From: Aquimarina longa SW024
GTDB taxonomy: Bacteria > Bacteroidota > Bacteroidia > Flavobacteriales > Flavobacteriaceae
Reading direction: 5' to 3'
DNA length: 64,000 nucleotides
Assembly: GCF_001401755.1 (NCBI RefSeq)
Contig: NZ_KQ474107.1
Coordinates: 2,598 to 66,597 of the forward strand
How positions within the stretch are numbered: position 1 is the first letter of the stretch; every line of letters begins with the position of its first letter. Below, in pieces: positions 45,865 through 54,750 of this stretch. The position numbers and the translations under genes are program-made. The notes beneath the pieces are model-generated. The model did not search any database. It saw only the letters and a list, made by a program, of their open reading frames with translations, and was not told where the DNA came from.

Positions 45865-46731
45865 TTAAGACTCAAAATATCTAAAATTTAGCATTTGAAC
45901 CACATAAGAATATAGCTCAGGAAACCTTTTTTTTAGTTCTTTTGGTGACTCCATAAAAACTTCTATTAATACTGCTATAAATTCGAATTTATTAGTATAA
46001 GCATAATCCCTTAATATTTTGGTGTCTACAATTTTATTCCGTATTTCAGAAGACCCCAGATATGCCTCTAGTAATAGAAAAGTATCATAAAAAATCTCAC
46101 AACTAATATTATTATTTTTTATTGAGTTATAATGGATTGCATGTGTAATCTCATGAATGCCCAAATTCTTTCCTTTATCTTGATGTAAATTCCCTTTTTG
46201 AAAATCTTTCCAAGATAAAACTAGAGCTTTAGATCTAGGGTTAAATTCTCCTATGTTTTCTGTTTTATTTAAAATTGAATAAAATGACGTAGGATATAAA
46301 ACTATCGTATTTAAATATTCTAATAAATAATGACGCATCCCAAAAGTAAGTTGCGTAAACATTATTGTAATTTGCATACGCATAAAATCATTAATAACGA
46401 GTCCTTCTCTACCTACAAATTGTATTTCTTCTAATACACGAAATACTCTGTGAGCAAAATATCGTTTTCTTTTTTTATTTAAAGTGTTATAAAAATCATT
46501 ATCATTTAAAAATTTTTGAAGATGTGGAGGTAGTTCCTTAAGTGTAGGGTAAAGATGAATAAAATATGGTTTCTTATTATATTTTACATAAACTGATTCT
46601 AGATAACGCAATACATAATATACGCATATTAAAACAATTGCAGCAGTAACAATAACTCCAATTGTATTTTGGAACACTGTATTAGAAGGCTCTCCTTCAA
46701 ACAATAGTATAACTTTTATGTAAAAATTCAA
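45865..46731 (-). CDS. MtfA-like (M90) zinc peptidase, membrane-anchored
   Basis: A 288-residue protein with an N-terminal helix (TIGVIVTAAIVLICVYYVLR). The soluble part has a zinc motif in KNLGIHEITHAIHYNSIKN (HEITH) and a pattern seen in MtfA relatives (FLNDNDFYNTLNKKRKRYFA; then REGLVINDFMRMQITIMFTQ). E. coli MtfA is a cytoplasmic peptidase tied to sugar-uptake control; relatives in Bacteroidota carry a membrane helix as here. A distal acidic ligand may be in TNKFEFIAVLIEVFME. Confidence 0.8.
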   Translation of the reverse strand: MNFYIKVILLFEGEPSNTVFQNTIGVIVTAAIVLICVYYVLRYLESVYVKYNKKPYFIHLYPTLKELPPHLQKFLNDNDFYNTLNKKRKRYFAHRVFRVLEEIQFVGREGLVINDFMRMQITIMFTQLTFGMRHYLLEYLNTIVLYPTSFYSILNKTENIGEFNPRSKALVLSWKDFQKGNLHQDKGKNLGIHEITHAIHYNSIKNNNISCEIFYDTFLLLEAYLGSSEIRNKIVDTKILRDYAYTNKFEFIAVLIEVFMESPKELKKRFPELYSYVVQMLNFRYFES

Positions 46732-47065
46732 AAAATGTAATGTAGATTATGGGATATTAAAAATAACGTTTTATAAATTAAAAAGGTATTTTAAAAGCGA
46801 TATAATATTAATTCTTTGTGTTTAAAGATAATTGCTTAGGTTGATAATCAGTTTTTTGTATCAGGTTTTGTTTTGAGACATCTAGTAAAAAAATAAAATA
46901 TAATTGAATAAATTCAAAAAATAATATGATATAAATGCATTAAATCTATTTTTATTAGTTACGAAATGGTTTTATAAGAATTTGGGAATGAAATTTGATG
47001 CTATAGAAAAACTATAGTCAGTATTATGATAACTATAATTAATTAAGACCAAAATTATGTATTAG
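46732..47065. other. gene-free stretch
   Basis: Very AT-rich. I see no gene, RNA or terminator. It would hold the promoters of the M90 gene (left) and the small frame at 47066. Confidence 0.4.
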
Positions 47066-47293
47066 ATGTTTTCATGTTATAAAATCCCCAAAAAAAACCT
47101 AACTCATTTCGATAATTTATATAAAGATGTTATTTCTAAATTACCTATTGAGAATAGAATTAAATATTGTGAATCATTAATTTACAGAATTTCAGAAGAT
47201 ATATCAAATTCTAATAATATCTTGAAAAAAAGAAAATTAAAGAGGCTTCTAAATACAGCTAAAAATGAATTAAAAAAAATGAATGCCTTATAG
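47066..47293 (+). CDS. small hypothetical protein
   Basis: A 75-residue Lys-rich, mostly helical frame (ENRIKYCESLIYRISEDISN; NNILKKRKLKRLLNTAKNEL). No signal peptide, no known family. It stands alone and could be chance, though its composition is more protein-like than most short frames here. Confidence 0.35.
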   Translation: MFSCYKIPKKNLTHFDNLYKDVISKLPIENRIKYCESLIYRISEDISNSNNILKKRKLKRLLNTAKNELKKMNAL

Positions 47294-47416
47294 TTTTATA
47301 GGATAATATCAGTAAATATATCTTAAAATAAAACGTGTTATTTGTTTCTTTTTACTCGTAATTAGTAATAAAAAATGAGTATCCTTACGCGTATAAATGA
47401 AATAATTTAAATTAGT

Positions 47417-47461
47417 AAAAGTCATATTTATAAAGTTTACTTCATAAATATGACTTTTTTC
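47417..47461. terminator. bidirectional terminator
   Basis: A 15-bp perfect stem (aaaagtcatatttat and ataaatatgactttt, loop 12 nt) flanked by A and T runs, between the small frame at 47066 and the tryptophan dioxygenase gene. Confidence 0.75.
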
Positions 47462-47491
47462 AAATCATTAATTTTATTTCTTATAATGACA

Positions 47492-48448
47492 TTATAAGAT
47501 TTTATGATACCCTCCTAAATTAGTAATTCCCCAGTTATTAAGCTCTTCGGCATTCCATAATTCTGGGAAAAATATACGCTTTTGGTATTTTGGATGCATA
47601 TATTTATGCCAATCACTACCACCAGTTGCTTCAGCCTTTACTTTTCCATGATCTAGATATTTAGCTGCCGCATCATAATGATGCATTACCCAATTAATAT
47701 TTACAGTATGATCATAATGACGCATAGCATTGATTAAATCTGTATTTTTTTGATGTTCCTTTGGTAGTTCTTTAAATTTTGACCATAAATTGATTTTATT
47801 ATACTCTTTCATCCATTCGATTAACTCATTTTTATATTTCTCCTCAAAATTTTCCATCAATTTATTTTTCTTTCCTGTTTTATGATCTATGCCAGCTACT
47901 TGCCAGTACATGTTTTCAAAAGCATATTCATAAGCAGTATTTTTATCAATCGTTTTTCTATATCTATAATCGATTAAATTGATTAATTCTGTCGAAGCAA
48001 TTTCTATTTTTCGATATTGTGCAGACTGAAACCCACTTGCAGGAGTGAGTGTATCTCTAAATTTCATGTACTGCTCAATTTCCATACCCTCACTCATAAT
48101 ATCAAATGAGTTTGAAAGCATATCAAAATATCTACTTATTCGCATAAGATGCATTTCAAACTTTTTTGGAGTTATATTTTCTGTATGAGAGATCTGACTC
48201 ATTTCCCAAATAACCATTTTGAATAGTAACTCATTAATCTGATGGTACATTATAAAAACCATCTCATCGGGTAATTGTGTGCGCTTTGTCTGTAAACCTA
48301 GTAAGGCATCTACTTGTATAAAATCCCAATATTTCATTGGTTCTGAATGTAATAAACCAGACAAGTGTACATCAGGATCTTGTCCCATTGCCTGATATTT
48401 TTTATCTATCGCTTCTAATAATTCTGATCTATTCATGCTGTTTGTCAA
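47492..48448 (-). CDS. tryptophan 2,3-dioxygenase family protein
   Basis: A 318-residue haem enzyme that opens the indole ring of tryptophan to N-formylkynurenine. Family markers: MVFIMYHQINELLFKMVIWE, FRDTLTPASGFQSAQYRKIE (substrate-binding Arg), HYDHTVNINWVMHHYDAAAK and EATGGSDWHKYMHP. The proximal haem His is probably in the HYDHTVNINW block. No other kynurenine-pathway gene lies beside it. The start may be Met1 or Met5. Confidence 0.88.
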   Translation of the reverse strand: MTNSMNRSELLEAIDKKYQAMGQDPDVHLSGLLHSEPMKYWDFIQVDALLGLQTKRTQLPDEMVFIMYHQINELLFKMVIWEMSQISHTENITPKKFEMHLMRISRYFDMLSNSFDIMSEGMEIEQYMKFRDTLTPASGFQSAQYRKIEIASTELINLIDYRYRKTIDKNTAYEYAFENMYWQVAGIDHKTGKKNKLMENFEEKYKNELIEWMKEYNKINLWSKFKELPKEHQKNTDLINAMRHYDHTVNINWVMHHYDAAAKYLDHGKVKAEATGGSDWHKYMHPKYQKRIFFPELWNAEELNNWGITNLGGYHKIL

Positions 48449-49014
48449 TTATTTTTTATAAAGAGTTTGTTGTTCTAATTCTGCTTAGGTATGTCTAACA
48501 AAATTATTTAAACTGATTGCTACACTATTTTATCTTTAGATTGTTATGATACAGATTTTTGATTAATAAATGTATATAGTTTTAAATACTAAGATTTTGT
48601 TGTCTGCTGCTTGCATTCAAAAGAACAAAATTAATAGTATGAGAATTTAAATCTAAAAAATGAAGCTAATTAAATTGAGGGTATTATGAAAAAGGAGATT
48701 TTATATTAATATACTTTGCTACACTATGCAATAGATAGATAGATTGATGGAGATGAAAATTTGTAGTTTTACTCATTTTATAATGATTATTATAAGTCGG
48801 TCTTATTTTTCAAAATGAACATCATATATAGGTAGTATAATGGTATGACCCATCTATTAGGTGCTAACCAAAGATAATAAAACAAATGAATAGTCGATAA
48901 ACATTTAATAAGTGTTTTATTGTACGATATGATTTTTAAATTGTGAATATCTATTATATCGATTCATAGTTAGGTTTTTTTTAAAAATATATATTTGATG
49001 CCTAAAAAAAAGAT
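48449..49014. other. gene-free stretch
   Basis: About 565 bp with no usable frame and no clear RNA. It contains the promoter regions of the dioxygenase gene (left) and the DUF4494 gene (right). Confidence 0.45.
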
Positions 49015-49572
49015 ATGAATATTACTTGGTACGAGTGTAAAGTAAAATATAGAAAATTAAATGATTCTGGAGTACAAAAAGTTACTACAGAACCTTATTT
49101 GGTGGATGCTTTATCTTATACAGAAGCCGAAACCAGAATTAACGAAGAGATGTCAGCGTATATTAGTGAGGAGTTTAAAATCACGAATATAAAAGTTGCT
49201 AATTTTGCTGAGATACACCCATTTGAGAATTGTGATCGCTGGTTTAAATCAAAAGTTTCTTTAGTTGCTTATGATGAAGAGAGTGGTAAAGAAAGAAAGT
49301 CGAATATCTACTTATTGGTACAGGCTAATGATGTAAAGGAAGCATTTGATCATACAACTAGTGTGATGCAAAATACTATGGGTGATTATACAATACCTGC
49401 TATTTCAGAATCTCCAATTATGGATGTTTTCCCATATTTTACAGGAGAAGAAGAGCAGTTAGAAAGGTTTAAATCTATAAAATCGAATACTATTAATGAA
49501 GAGATAGTAGAAGTAGAAGAGATAGCAAGAGAAGTAGAAATACCTGAAGTTTCAGAAAATGAAGAGGTATGA
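49015..49572 (+). CDS. DUF4494 protein
   Basis: A 185-residue soluble protein. The first 145 residues match the DUF4494 pattern of Bacteroidota: TWYECKVKYRKLNDSGVQKV, EPYLVDALSYTEAETRINEE, EIHPFENCDRWFKSKVSLVA and NIYLLVQANDVKEAFDHTT. The tail is acidic and Glu/Val-rich (IVEVEEIAREVEIPEVSENE). Function unknown; it behaves as a core gene, convergent with pnp. Confidence 0.85.
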   Translation: MNITWYECKVKYRKLNDSGVQKVTTEPYLVDALSYTEAETRINEEMSAYISEEFKITNIKVANFAEIHPFENCDRWFKSKVSLVAYDEESGKERKSNIYLLVQANDVKEAFDHTTSVMQNTMGDYTIPAISESPIMDVFPYFTGEEEQLERFKSIKSNTINEEIVEVEEIAREVEIPEVSENEEV

Positions 49573-49596
49573 TACTATTCTTATTAGTAGGCTAAT

Positions 49597-49635
49597 AAAA
49601 AAGCGCTTTCAACATGTTGAAAGCGCTTTTTTTAG
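49597..49635 (+). terminator. terminator of the DUF4494 gene, interrupted by an IS
   Basis: A perfect 36-nt palindrome (49597-49632; aaaaaagcgctttcaaca and its complement) ending in a T-run. The IS256-family element has entered in this T-run. The 8-mer ttttttta at 49628-49635 recurs after the element at 50979-50986. Confidence 0.9.
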
Positions 49636-50978
49636 ACAGTATCCATAATTTTGTGTAAATAAAATTTCAGCGGGTTTAACTTTTTATAGTTGAACCCGTT
49701 TTTCATATATAGTTAAGAACTGATTAAGTATTAATCCCCAATTGGGTATTGGAGCTGTCCACTTTTTAGTACTCTGCATTAATGCTAGATATACTGATTT
49801 TTTGAGGGCATCATCTGTTGGGAATGCCATTTTATTTTTAGTGTACTTTCTGATTTTACCATTAAGGTTTTCGATAAGATTGGTGGTGTAAATAATCTTT
49901 CTGATCTCTATTGGGAAGTCAAAAAATACAGTGAGTTCCTCCCAGTTTCTTTGCCAGGATTGCACCGCATAAGGATATTTGTCATTCCATTTTTCTGCGA
50001 ATCGATCTAGTTCTACTTTGGCCATTTCTTTATTTGGAGCATTGTAAATATGCTTCATATCTCCAGTAAATTCTTTTTTGTCTTTCCAGACTACATAACG
50101 TGCACTATTGCGTATTTGATGCACTACACAGACCTGAGTATCTGCTGTTGGGAATACGTTTTTGATAGATTGAGTAAAGCCATTAAGATTATCTGTTACA
50201 GTCACCAAAATGTCCTCTACCCCACGAGCTTTCATATCAGTAAGTACGCCTTGCCAAAATGCAGCAGACTCATTATGTCCAAGCCACATTCCCATGAGCT
50301 CTTTACGACCTTCTCGATTAAGCCCAACGGCTAGATAAATGGTTTTGTTTATTACTTTTCCAGCTTGTCTAACCTTAAAGACAATACCATCCATCCACAC
50401 CACGCAATACACATTCTCTAAAGGCCTGTTCTGCCAATCTAGAACGTGTTGATTAACCCTATCAGTAATAATTGAAATCGCTGAAGTAGAGAGTTTAAAT
50501 CCGTAGATTTCTTGCAACTCATCTTCAATATCAGAAACACTCATTCCTTTAGCATAAAGAGAGATCACTATGTTTTCAACTGATAAGGAGTTGCTTTTGT
50601 GTTTAGGCACCACAATAGGTTCAAAACTACCTTGACGATCTCTAGGAATCGTAATCTGGCTTTTACCAAATTCAGTCTTGACCTGTTTACTAGTGGTTCC
50701 GTTTCGAGCATTACTGGTAAGGTTCTTGGCATTCTTGGGATAACCCAAGTGAGCATCAAGTTCTCCCTGCAACATTGATTCTAAAGCAGTACTGTGAAGC
50801 TGTTTTAATAAACTGGTTAACTCGGCTTCGGTCTTTAAACCATCCAGTAAGCCACTTTCTAAAAATTGTTTCTTTAAATCTTCCATAAGAAAACTGTGTT
50901 ATTAAAATTAAACAAAAAAAATTAGGCGGGTTTTAAAACCCGCCTAATTTTTATTTACACAGTTTATTGGACACTACC
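49636..50978 (-). mobile_element. IS256-family insertion sequence, complete
   Basis: A 1343-bp element. Its ends read inward are gacagtatccataattttgt (gtaaataaaa) and ggtagtgtccaataaactgt (gtaaataaaa), an imperfect ~30-bp inverted repeat. Both flanks carry ttttttta, an 8-bp target duplication, as expected for IS256. A perfect 32-nt palindrome (50919-50950) sits between the left end and the transposase start and could block read-through from outside. The matching transposase end at 1-317 shows a second copy in the genome. Confidence 0.95.
49684..50886 (-). CDS. IS256-family transposase
   Basis: A 400-residue mutator-type transposase with all three acidic residues: Asp in VYCVVWMDGIVFKVRQAG, Asp in DILVTVTDNLNGFTQSIK, Glu in IIYTTNLIENLNGKIRK. 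The CVVHQIRNSARYV block with its conserved Cys and His pair is present. No frameshift, so it is probably active. The stop lies in a hairpin (about 49668-49700). Confidence 0.95.
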   Translation of the reverse strand: MEDLKKQFLESGLLDGLKTEAELTSLLKQLHSTALESMLQGELDAHLGYPKNAKNLTSNARNGTTSKQVKTEFGKSQITIPRDRQGSFEPIVVPKHKSNSLSVENIVISLYAKGMSVSDIEDELQEIYGFKLSTSAISIITDRVNQHVLDWQNRPLENVYCVVWMDGIVFKVRQAGKVINKTIYLAVGLNREGRKELMGMWLGHNESAAFWQGVLTDMKARGVEDILVTVTDNLNGFTQSIKNVFPTADTQVCVVHQIRNSARYVVWKDKKEFTGDMKHIYNAPNKEMAKVELDRFAEKWNDKYPYAVQSWQRNWEELTVFFDFPIEIRKIIYTTNLIENLNGKIRKYTKNKMAFPTDDALKKSVYLALMQSTKKWTAPIPNWGLILNQFLTIYEKRVQL

Positions 50979-51007
50979 TTTTTTTATAGATAAGATAATA
51001 AATAAAA

Positions 51008-53209
51008 TTATTCTTCTCTTTTATTTGGTCTTGGTTTTCTGTCTCCTCTAGGTTTATCATCTCTAGATTTTTCTCCTTCTGGTCTAGGAGGTCTAGGTAA
51101 TAAAGCTTTTCTAGAAACTTTTTCTTTACGTGTTCTGGAGTCAATTCCAAAATATTTAACATCAAAAATATCACCCATGTTAACAACATCACTAACATTT
51201 TCTGTACGTTCCCAAGCTAATTCTGAAACATGAAGTAAAACTTCGTTTCCAGGAGCTTCCATATATTCTACTACAGCTCCAAAATCTAGCATTTTGATTA
51301 CTTTTACTTCATATACGCTACCTACTGCAGGTTTGAAAGTAATAGAGTCAATTTTTGCTAATACTGCATCAATACCTTCTTGACCTGTACCTAGAATTTC
51401 TACCAATCCTTCTTCGGTAACAGGATCTTCATTGATAACAATAGTTGTACCTGTAGTTTTTTGTAATTCTTGAATTACTTTACCTCCAGGACCAATTAAA
51501 GCTCCGATGTAGTCTCCAGGAATTGTTCTGGTAACCATTTTTGGAGCATGTGCTTTTACATCTGTATTAGGAGTTGTAATAGTATCGGTTAATTTTCCAA
51601 GAATATGTAAACGACCATCTGCAGCTTGTTTTAATGCATTTACTAAAATTTCGTAAGAAAGACCTTTTACTTTAATATCCATTTGGCAAGCAGTAATACC
51701 ATCAGCAGTACCTGTTACTTTAAAATCCATATCTCCTAAATGATCTTCATCACCTAAAATATCAGATAAAACAGCATATTTTCCTGTGTCACCATCAGAA
51801 ATTAATCCCATAGCGATACCAGAAACCGGTTTTTTTAATTGTACACCTGCATCCATTAGTGCCATAGTACCAGAACATACAGTTGCCATAGAAGAAGAAC
51901 CATTAGATTCTAATACTTCTGATACAACTCTTACGGTATATGGGCAATCCGCAGGAATCATTCCTTTTAGTGCACGTTGTGCTAAGTTTCCATGTCCTAC
52001 TTCTCTACGAGAAGTTCCTCGTATCGGTCTAGCTTCTCCAGTAGAAAAAGGAGGGAAATTGTAATGTAAATAGAATGTTTCTTCTCCTTCATACGAAGGC
52101 ATGTCTATTTGGTTAGCTTCTCTAGAAGTTCCTAAAGTTACGGTTGCTAATGCTTGTGTTTCTCCTCTAGTAAATATTGCTGAGCCATGAGTAGAAGGTA
52201 AATAATCAACTTCACACCAAATTGGTCTGATTTCATCAGTCTTACGACCATCCAGACGTAACCCTTCATTTAAAGTAAGGTCACGAATAGCAGTTTTTTC
52301 CGCTTTGTAAAAATATTTTGATACTAAATCTCCAAAATCCTCTAATTCTTCTTCAGAAAAAGTAGCTGTTATTTCTTCTTTTATTTCTGAAAAAGCTAAT
52401 CCTCGTTCTTGTTTAGAAGACCCAGCTTTTGCAACAGCATATACTTTATCATATGCCATATCATGAATTTTCTTAGCTAATTCTTCATCTTCTCTTTCAG
52501 GATCATATTCACGAGTCTCCTTTTTTCCAAAGGCTTCCGCTAATTTAAGTTGAGCCGCACATTGAATTTTAATAGCCTCATGAGCGAACTTAATAGCTTC
52601 TACCATTTCTTCTTCAGAAATCTCATCCATCTCACCTTCAACCATCATAACAGAATCTGCAGAGGCACCAATCATCATATCGATGTCTGATTCTTCTAAT
52701 TGTGCTCTTGTTGGATTGATGATAAATTCACCATTGATACGACCTACACGTGCTTCTGAAATAGCGCATTCAAAAGGGAAATCAGATAATTGTATTGCTG
52801 CAGATGCTGCCAATCCAGCCATTGCATCAGGCATAACATTTTCATCATGAGACATCAATTGAATCATTACTTGTGTTTCTGCATGGTAGTCTTTTGGGAA
52901 TAATGGTCGTAATACTCGATCTACAAGACGCATTGTTAAGACTTCACCGTCACTTGGTCTTGCTTCTCTTTTGAAGAAACCACCTGGATAACGACCAGCA
53001 GCTGCAAATTTTTCTCTGTAATCTACCGTTAAAGGAAGGAAATCTACATCACTTTGTTTGTAATTTGAAACAACTGTACATAGTAACATACATTTGCCAG
53101 ATTGTACAACTACAGATCCATGAGCTTGCTTTGCTAATTTTCCGGTTTCGATAGAGATTTCTCTACCATCACCAAGGTCTATGACCTCTTTGTAAACTTT
53201 TGGAATCAT
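51008..53209 (-). CDS. pnp: polyribonucleotide nucleotidyltransferase (PNPase)
   Basis: From the ATG at 53209 (MIPKVYKEVIDLGDGREISI) 733 residues; nine more codons upstream are open but unlikely. Two RNase PH folds are joined by a helical domain, with FPPFSTGEARPIRGTSRREV and GNLAQRALKGMIP in the second. A KH domain (IGALIGPGGKVIQELQKTTG) and an S1 domain (GSVYEVKVIKMLDFGAVVEY) follow, then a basic tail (RPEGEKSRDDKPRGDRKPRP). It degrades RNA 3' to 5' using phosphate. It follows rpsO, the classical order. The IS256 element begins 29 bp past its stop. Confidence 0.96.
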   Translation of the reverse strand: MIPKVYKEVIDLGDGREISIETGKLAKQAHGSVVVQSGKCMLLCTVVSNYKQSDVDFLPLTVDYREKFAAAGRYPGGFFKREARPSDGEVLTMRLVDRVLRPLFPKDYHAETQVMIQLMSHDENVMPDAMAGLAASAAIQLSDFPFECAISEARVGRINGEFIINPTRAQLEESDIDMMIGASADSVMMVEGEMDEISEEEMVEAIKFAHEAIKIQCAAQLKLAEAFGKKETREYDPEREDEELAKKIHDMAYDKVYAVAKAGSSKQERGLAFSEIKEEITATFSEEELEDFGDLVSKYFYKAEKTAIRDLTLNEGLRLDGRKTDEIRPIWCEVDYLPSTHGSAIFTRGETQALATVTLGTSREANQIDMPSYEGEETFYLHYNFPPFSTGEARPIRGTSRREVGHGNLAQRALKGMIPADCPYTVRVVSEVLESNGSSSMATVCSGTMALMDAGVQLKKPVSGIAMGLISDGDTGKYAVLSDILGDEDHLGDMDFKVTGTADGITACQMDIKVKGLSYEILVNALKQAADGRLHILGKLTDTITTPNTDVKAHAPKMVTRTIPGDYIGALIGPGGKVIQELQKTTGTTIVINEDPVTEEGLVEILGTGQEGIDAVLAKIDSITFKPAVGSVYEVKVIKMLDFGAVVEYMEAPGNEVLLHVSELAWERTENVSDVVNMGDIFDVKYFGIDSRTRKEKVSRKALLPRPPRPEGEKSRDDKPRGDRKPRPNKREE

Positions 53210-53445
53210 ATTTTTTTTTGATTCTAAACATACCAACTTTTTTAATATATTTTAAAGTAGCTATGTTTTGTTAAACATTGGTTTCCGTCTTACTCGGACG
53301 GACAAGGTTGTGTTGTTGTTGTAATTGCGCGACCAATGAAAAACTAAGGCATCATTCGAACTCTAGTGAAGTGCGAATGTTTTTATTTGAAATTTTAAAA
53401 TTCCATTATAATTAAAAAAAGAGGCATAAAGCCTCTTTTTTTTGA
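53210..53445 (-). other. rpsO-pnp spacer with hairpins and a terminator
   Basis: On the minus strand a terminator follows rpsO: stem aaaaaaagaggc / gcctcttttttt at 53414-53442. Further on are two hairpins, cattcg...cgaatg near 53350 and ccgtc...gacgg at 53285-53301. In other bacteria the region before pnp folds and is cut to control PNPase. These stems could do the same, which is inference. Confidence 0.5.
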
Positions 53446-53715
53446 TTATTTTCTTAATCCTAATTCTTTTACTATTGCACGATATCTTAAGATATCTTTT
53501 TTAATAAGATAATCTAATAAGTCTCTTCGTTTACCTACTAACTTTACTAAAGAACGTTCCGTGTTAAAATCTTTACGATTCTTCTTTAAATGTTCAGTTA
53601 GATGAGTAATTCTGTGTGTGAATAATGCAATTTGACCTTCTGCAGAACCACTGTCATTCTTTCCTTTACCGTGTTTTGCAAAAATTTCTTCTTTAATCTC
53701 TTTTGTTAGATACAT
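53446..53715 (-). CDS. rpsO: 30S ribosomal protein S15
   Basis: From the ATG at 53715 (MYLTKEIKEEIFAKHGKGKN) 89 residues, the usual length. An upstream in-frame ATG at 53772 lies in the -7 promoter box, so it cannot be the start. Typical text: GSAEGQIALFTHRITHLTEH, NTERSLVKLVGKRRDLLDYL and YRAIVKELGLRK. Confidence 0.97.
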   Translation of the reverse strand: MYLTKEIKEEIFAKHGKGKNDSGSAEGQIALFTHRITHLTEHLKKNRKDFNTERSLVKLVGKRRDLLDYLIKKDILRYRAIVKELGLRK

Positions 53716-53769
53716 TCCAATATTATTTAAATGATTTTTATGTATTAATAGTACTTTACTATCAGCCTG

Positions 53770-53777
53770 CAAATATA
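53770..53777 (-). promoter_or_regulatory. rpsO -7 promoter box
   Basis: The minus strand reads TATATTTG, the Bacteroidota TAnnTTTG form, 54 bp before the rpsO ATG. A -33 TTTG at the usual spacing is not clear. Confidence 0.55.
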
Positions 53778-53824
53778 GTATTTTTTGTATTAGAAATATA
53801 TTTAATACAAAAAAAAGATAAATG

Positions 53825-54682
53825 TTAGTTTACTAAAGGTCTGTTTAGAATAAGATTTAAATATAAATTCACTTTTTGTTTTAATTCATGTCTTGGCGTT
53901 ATAAAGTCTAAAAAACCATGTTCTTTTAAGAATTCTGCTGTTTGGAAACCTTCGGGTAATTCTTTTCCTGTGGTATCTCTTACAACACGAGGTCCGGCAA
54001 ACCCTATCAATGCTCCGGGCTCGCCAATATTAATATCCCCTAACATGGCAAAAGAAGCAGTTGTACCTCCAGTAGTAGGATCTGTACATAATGAGATATA
54101 CGGTATGTTAGCATCTGCTAATTGCGCTAATTTTGCTGATGTCTTTGCTAATTGCATTAATGATAATGCAGCTTCCATCATACGAGCACCTCCTGATTTA
54201 GAGATAATCATTAAAGGGATCTTATGTTTTAAAGAATAACTGGCTGCTCGTGAAATTTTTTCACCTACAACACTTCCCATAGAACCTCCAATAAAAGCAA
54301 AATCCATACAGGCAATGACTAGGTCGTTCCCTTGGGATTTTCCTACAGCTGTTCTTACAGCATCTTTTAGATTTGTTTTTTCTTGGGCATCTTTAAGGCG
54401 ATCAACATATTTCTTCTTGTCTTCGAATTTAAGAGGATCTCTAGAGGTAATGTTTTTGTCGAGTTCTGTGTACTTGTTGTCATCAAATAAGATTTCAAAA
54501 TACTCTTTACTACCTATTCTTACATGGTATCCGTCTTCCGGACTTACATAAAAGTTTTTTTCAAGTTGTTCTGCATCTACAATTTTTCCTGTAGGAGATT
54601 TGTACCAAAGTCCTTTAGGAACATCTTTTTTGTCTTCAGTAGCTGTTTGTATACCTTTTTGCGTTCTCTTAAACCAAGCCAT
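53825..54682 (-). CDS. accD: acetyl-CoA carboxylase carboxyltransferase subunit beta
   Basis: A 285-residue subunit that with AccA moves the carboxyl group from biotin to acetyl-CoA, the first step of fatty acid synthesis. The core has DLVIACMDFAFIGGSMGSVV, SKSGGARMMEAALSLMQLAK and SLCTDPTTGGTTASFAMLGD. The N-terminal zinc ribbon has kept its length and surroundings but lost all four cysteines (KSPTGK and VSPEDGYH where E. coli has KCDSCG and VCPKCDHH). It follows fba, with a terminator between. Confidence 0.94.
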   Translation of the reverse strand: MAWFKRTQKGIQTATEDKKDVPKGLWYKSPTGKIVDAEQLEKNFYVSPEDGYHVRIGSKEYFEILFDDNKYTELDKNITSRDPLKFEDKKKYVDRLKDAQEKTNLKDAVRTAVGKSQGNDLVIACMDFAFIGGSMGSVVGEKISRAASYSLKHKIPLMIISKSGGARMMEAALSLMQLAKTSAKLAQLADANIPYISLCTDPTTGGTTASFAMLGDINIGEPGALIGFAGPRVVRDTTGKELPEGFQTAEFLKEHGFLDFITPRHELKQKVNLYLNLILNRPLVN

Positions 54683-54700
54683 AAAATTGTTGTATTAAAA

Positions 54701-54735
54701 AAAGCTAAAACTTCCTAATAAGAAGTTTTAGCTTT
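54701..54735 (-). terminator. fba terminator
   Basis: Stem aaagctaaaacttc / gaagttttagcttt (14 bp, loop 7 nt) with a T-run on the minus strand just after fba and before accD. Confidence 0.85.
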
Positions 54736-54750
54736 GGTTTTCAGTATCCT

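Noticed and set aside
48449..49014. A structured RNA near ggtagtataatggtatgacc
   Set aside because: Only short local pairing; no known riboswitch or tRNA pattern could be assembled.
53340..53380. A tRNA suggested by ttcgaactc near a stem
   Set aside because: No cloverleaf can be drawn; it is a simple hairpin between rpsO and pnp.
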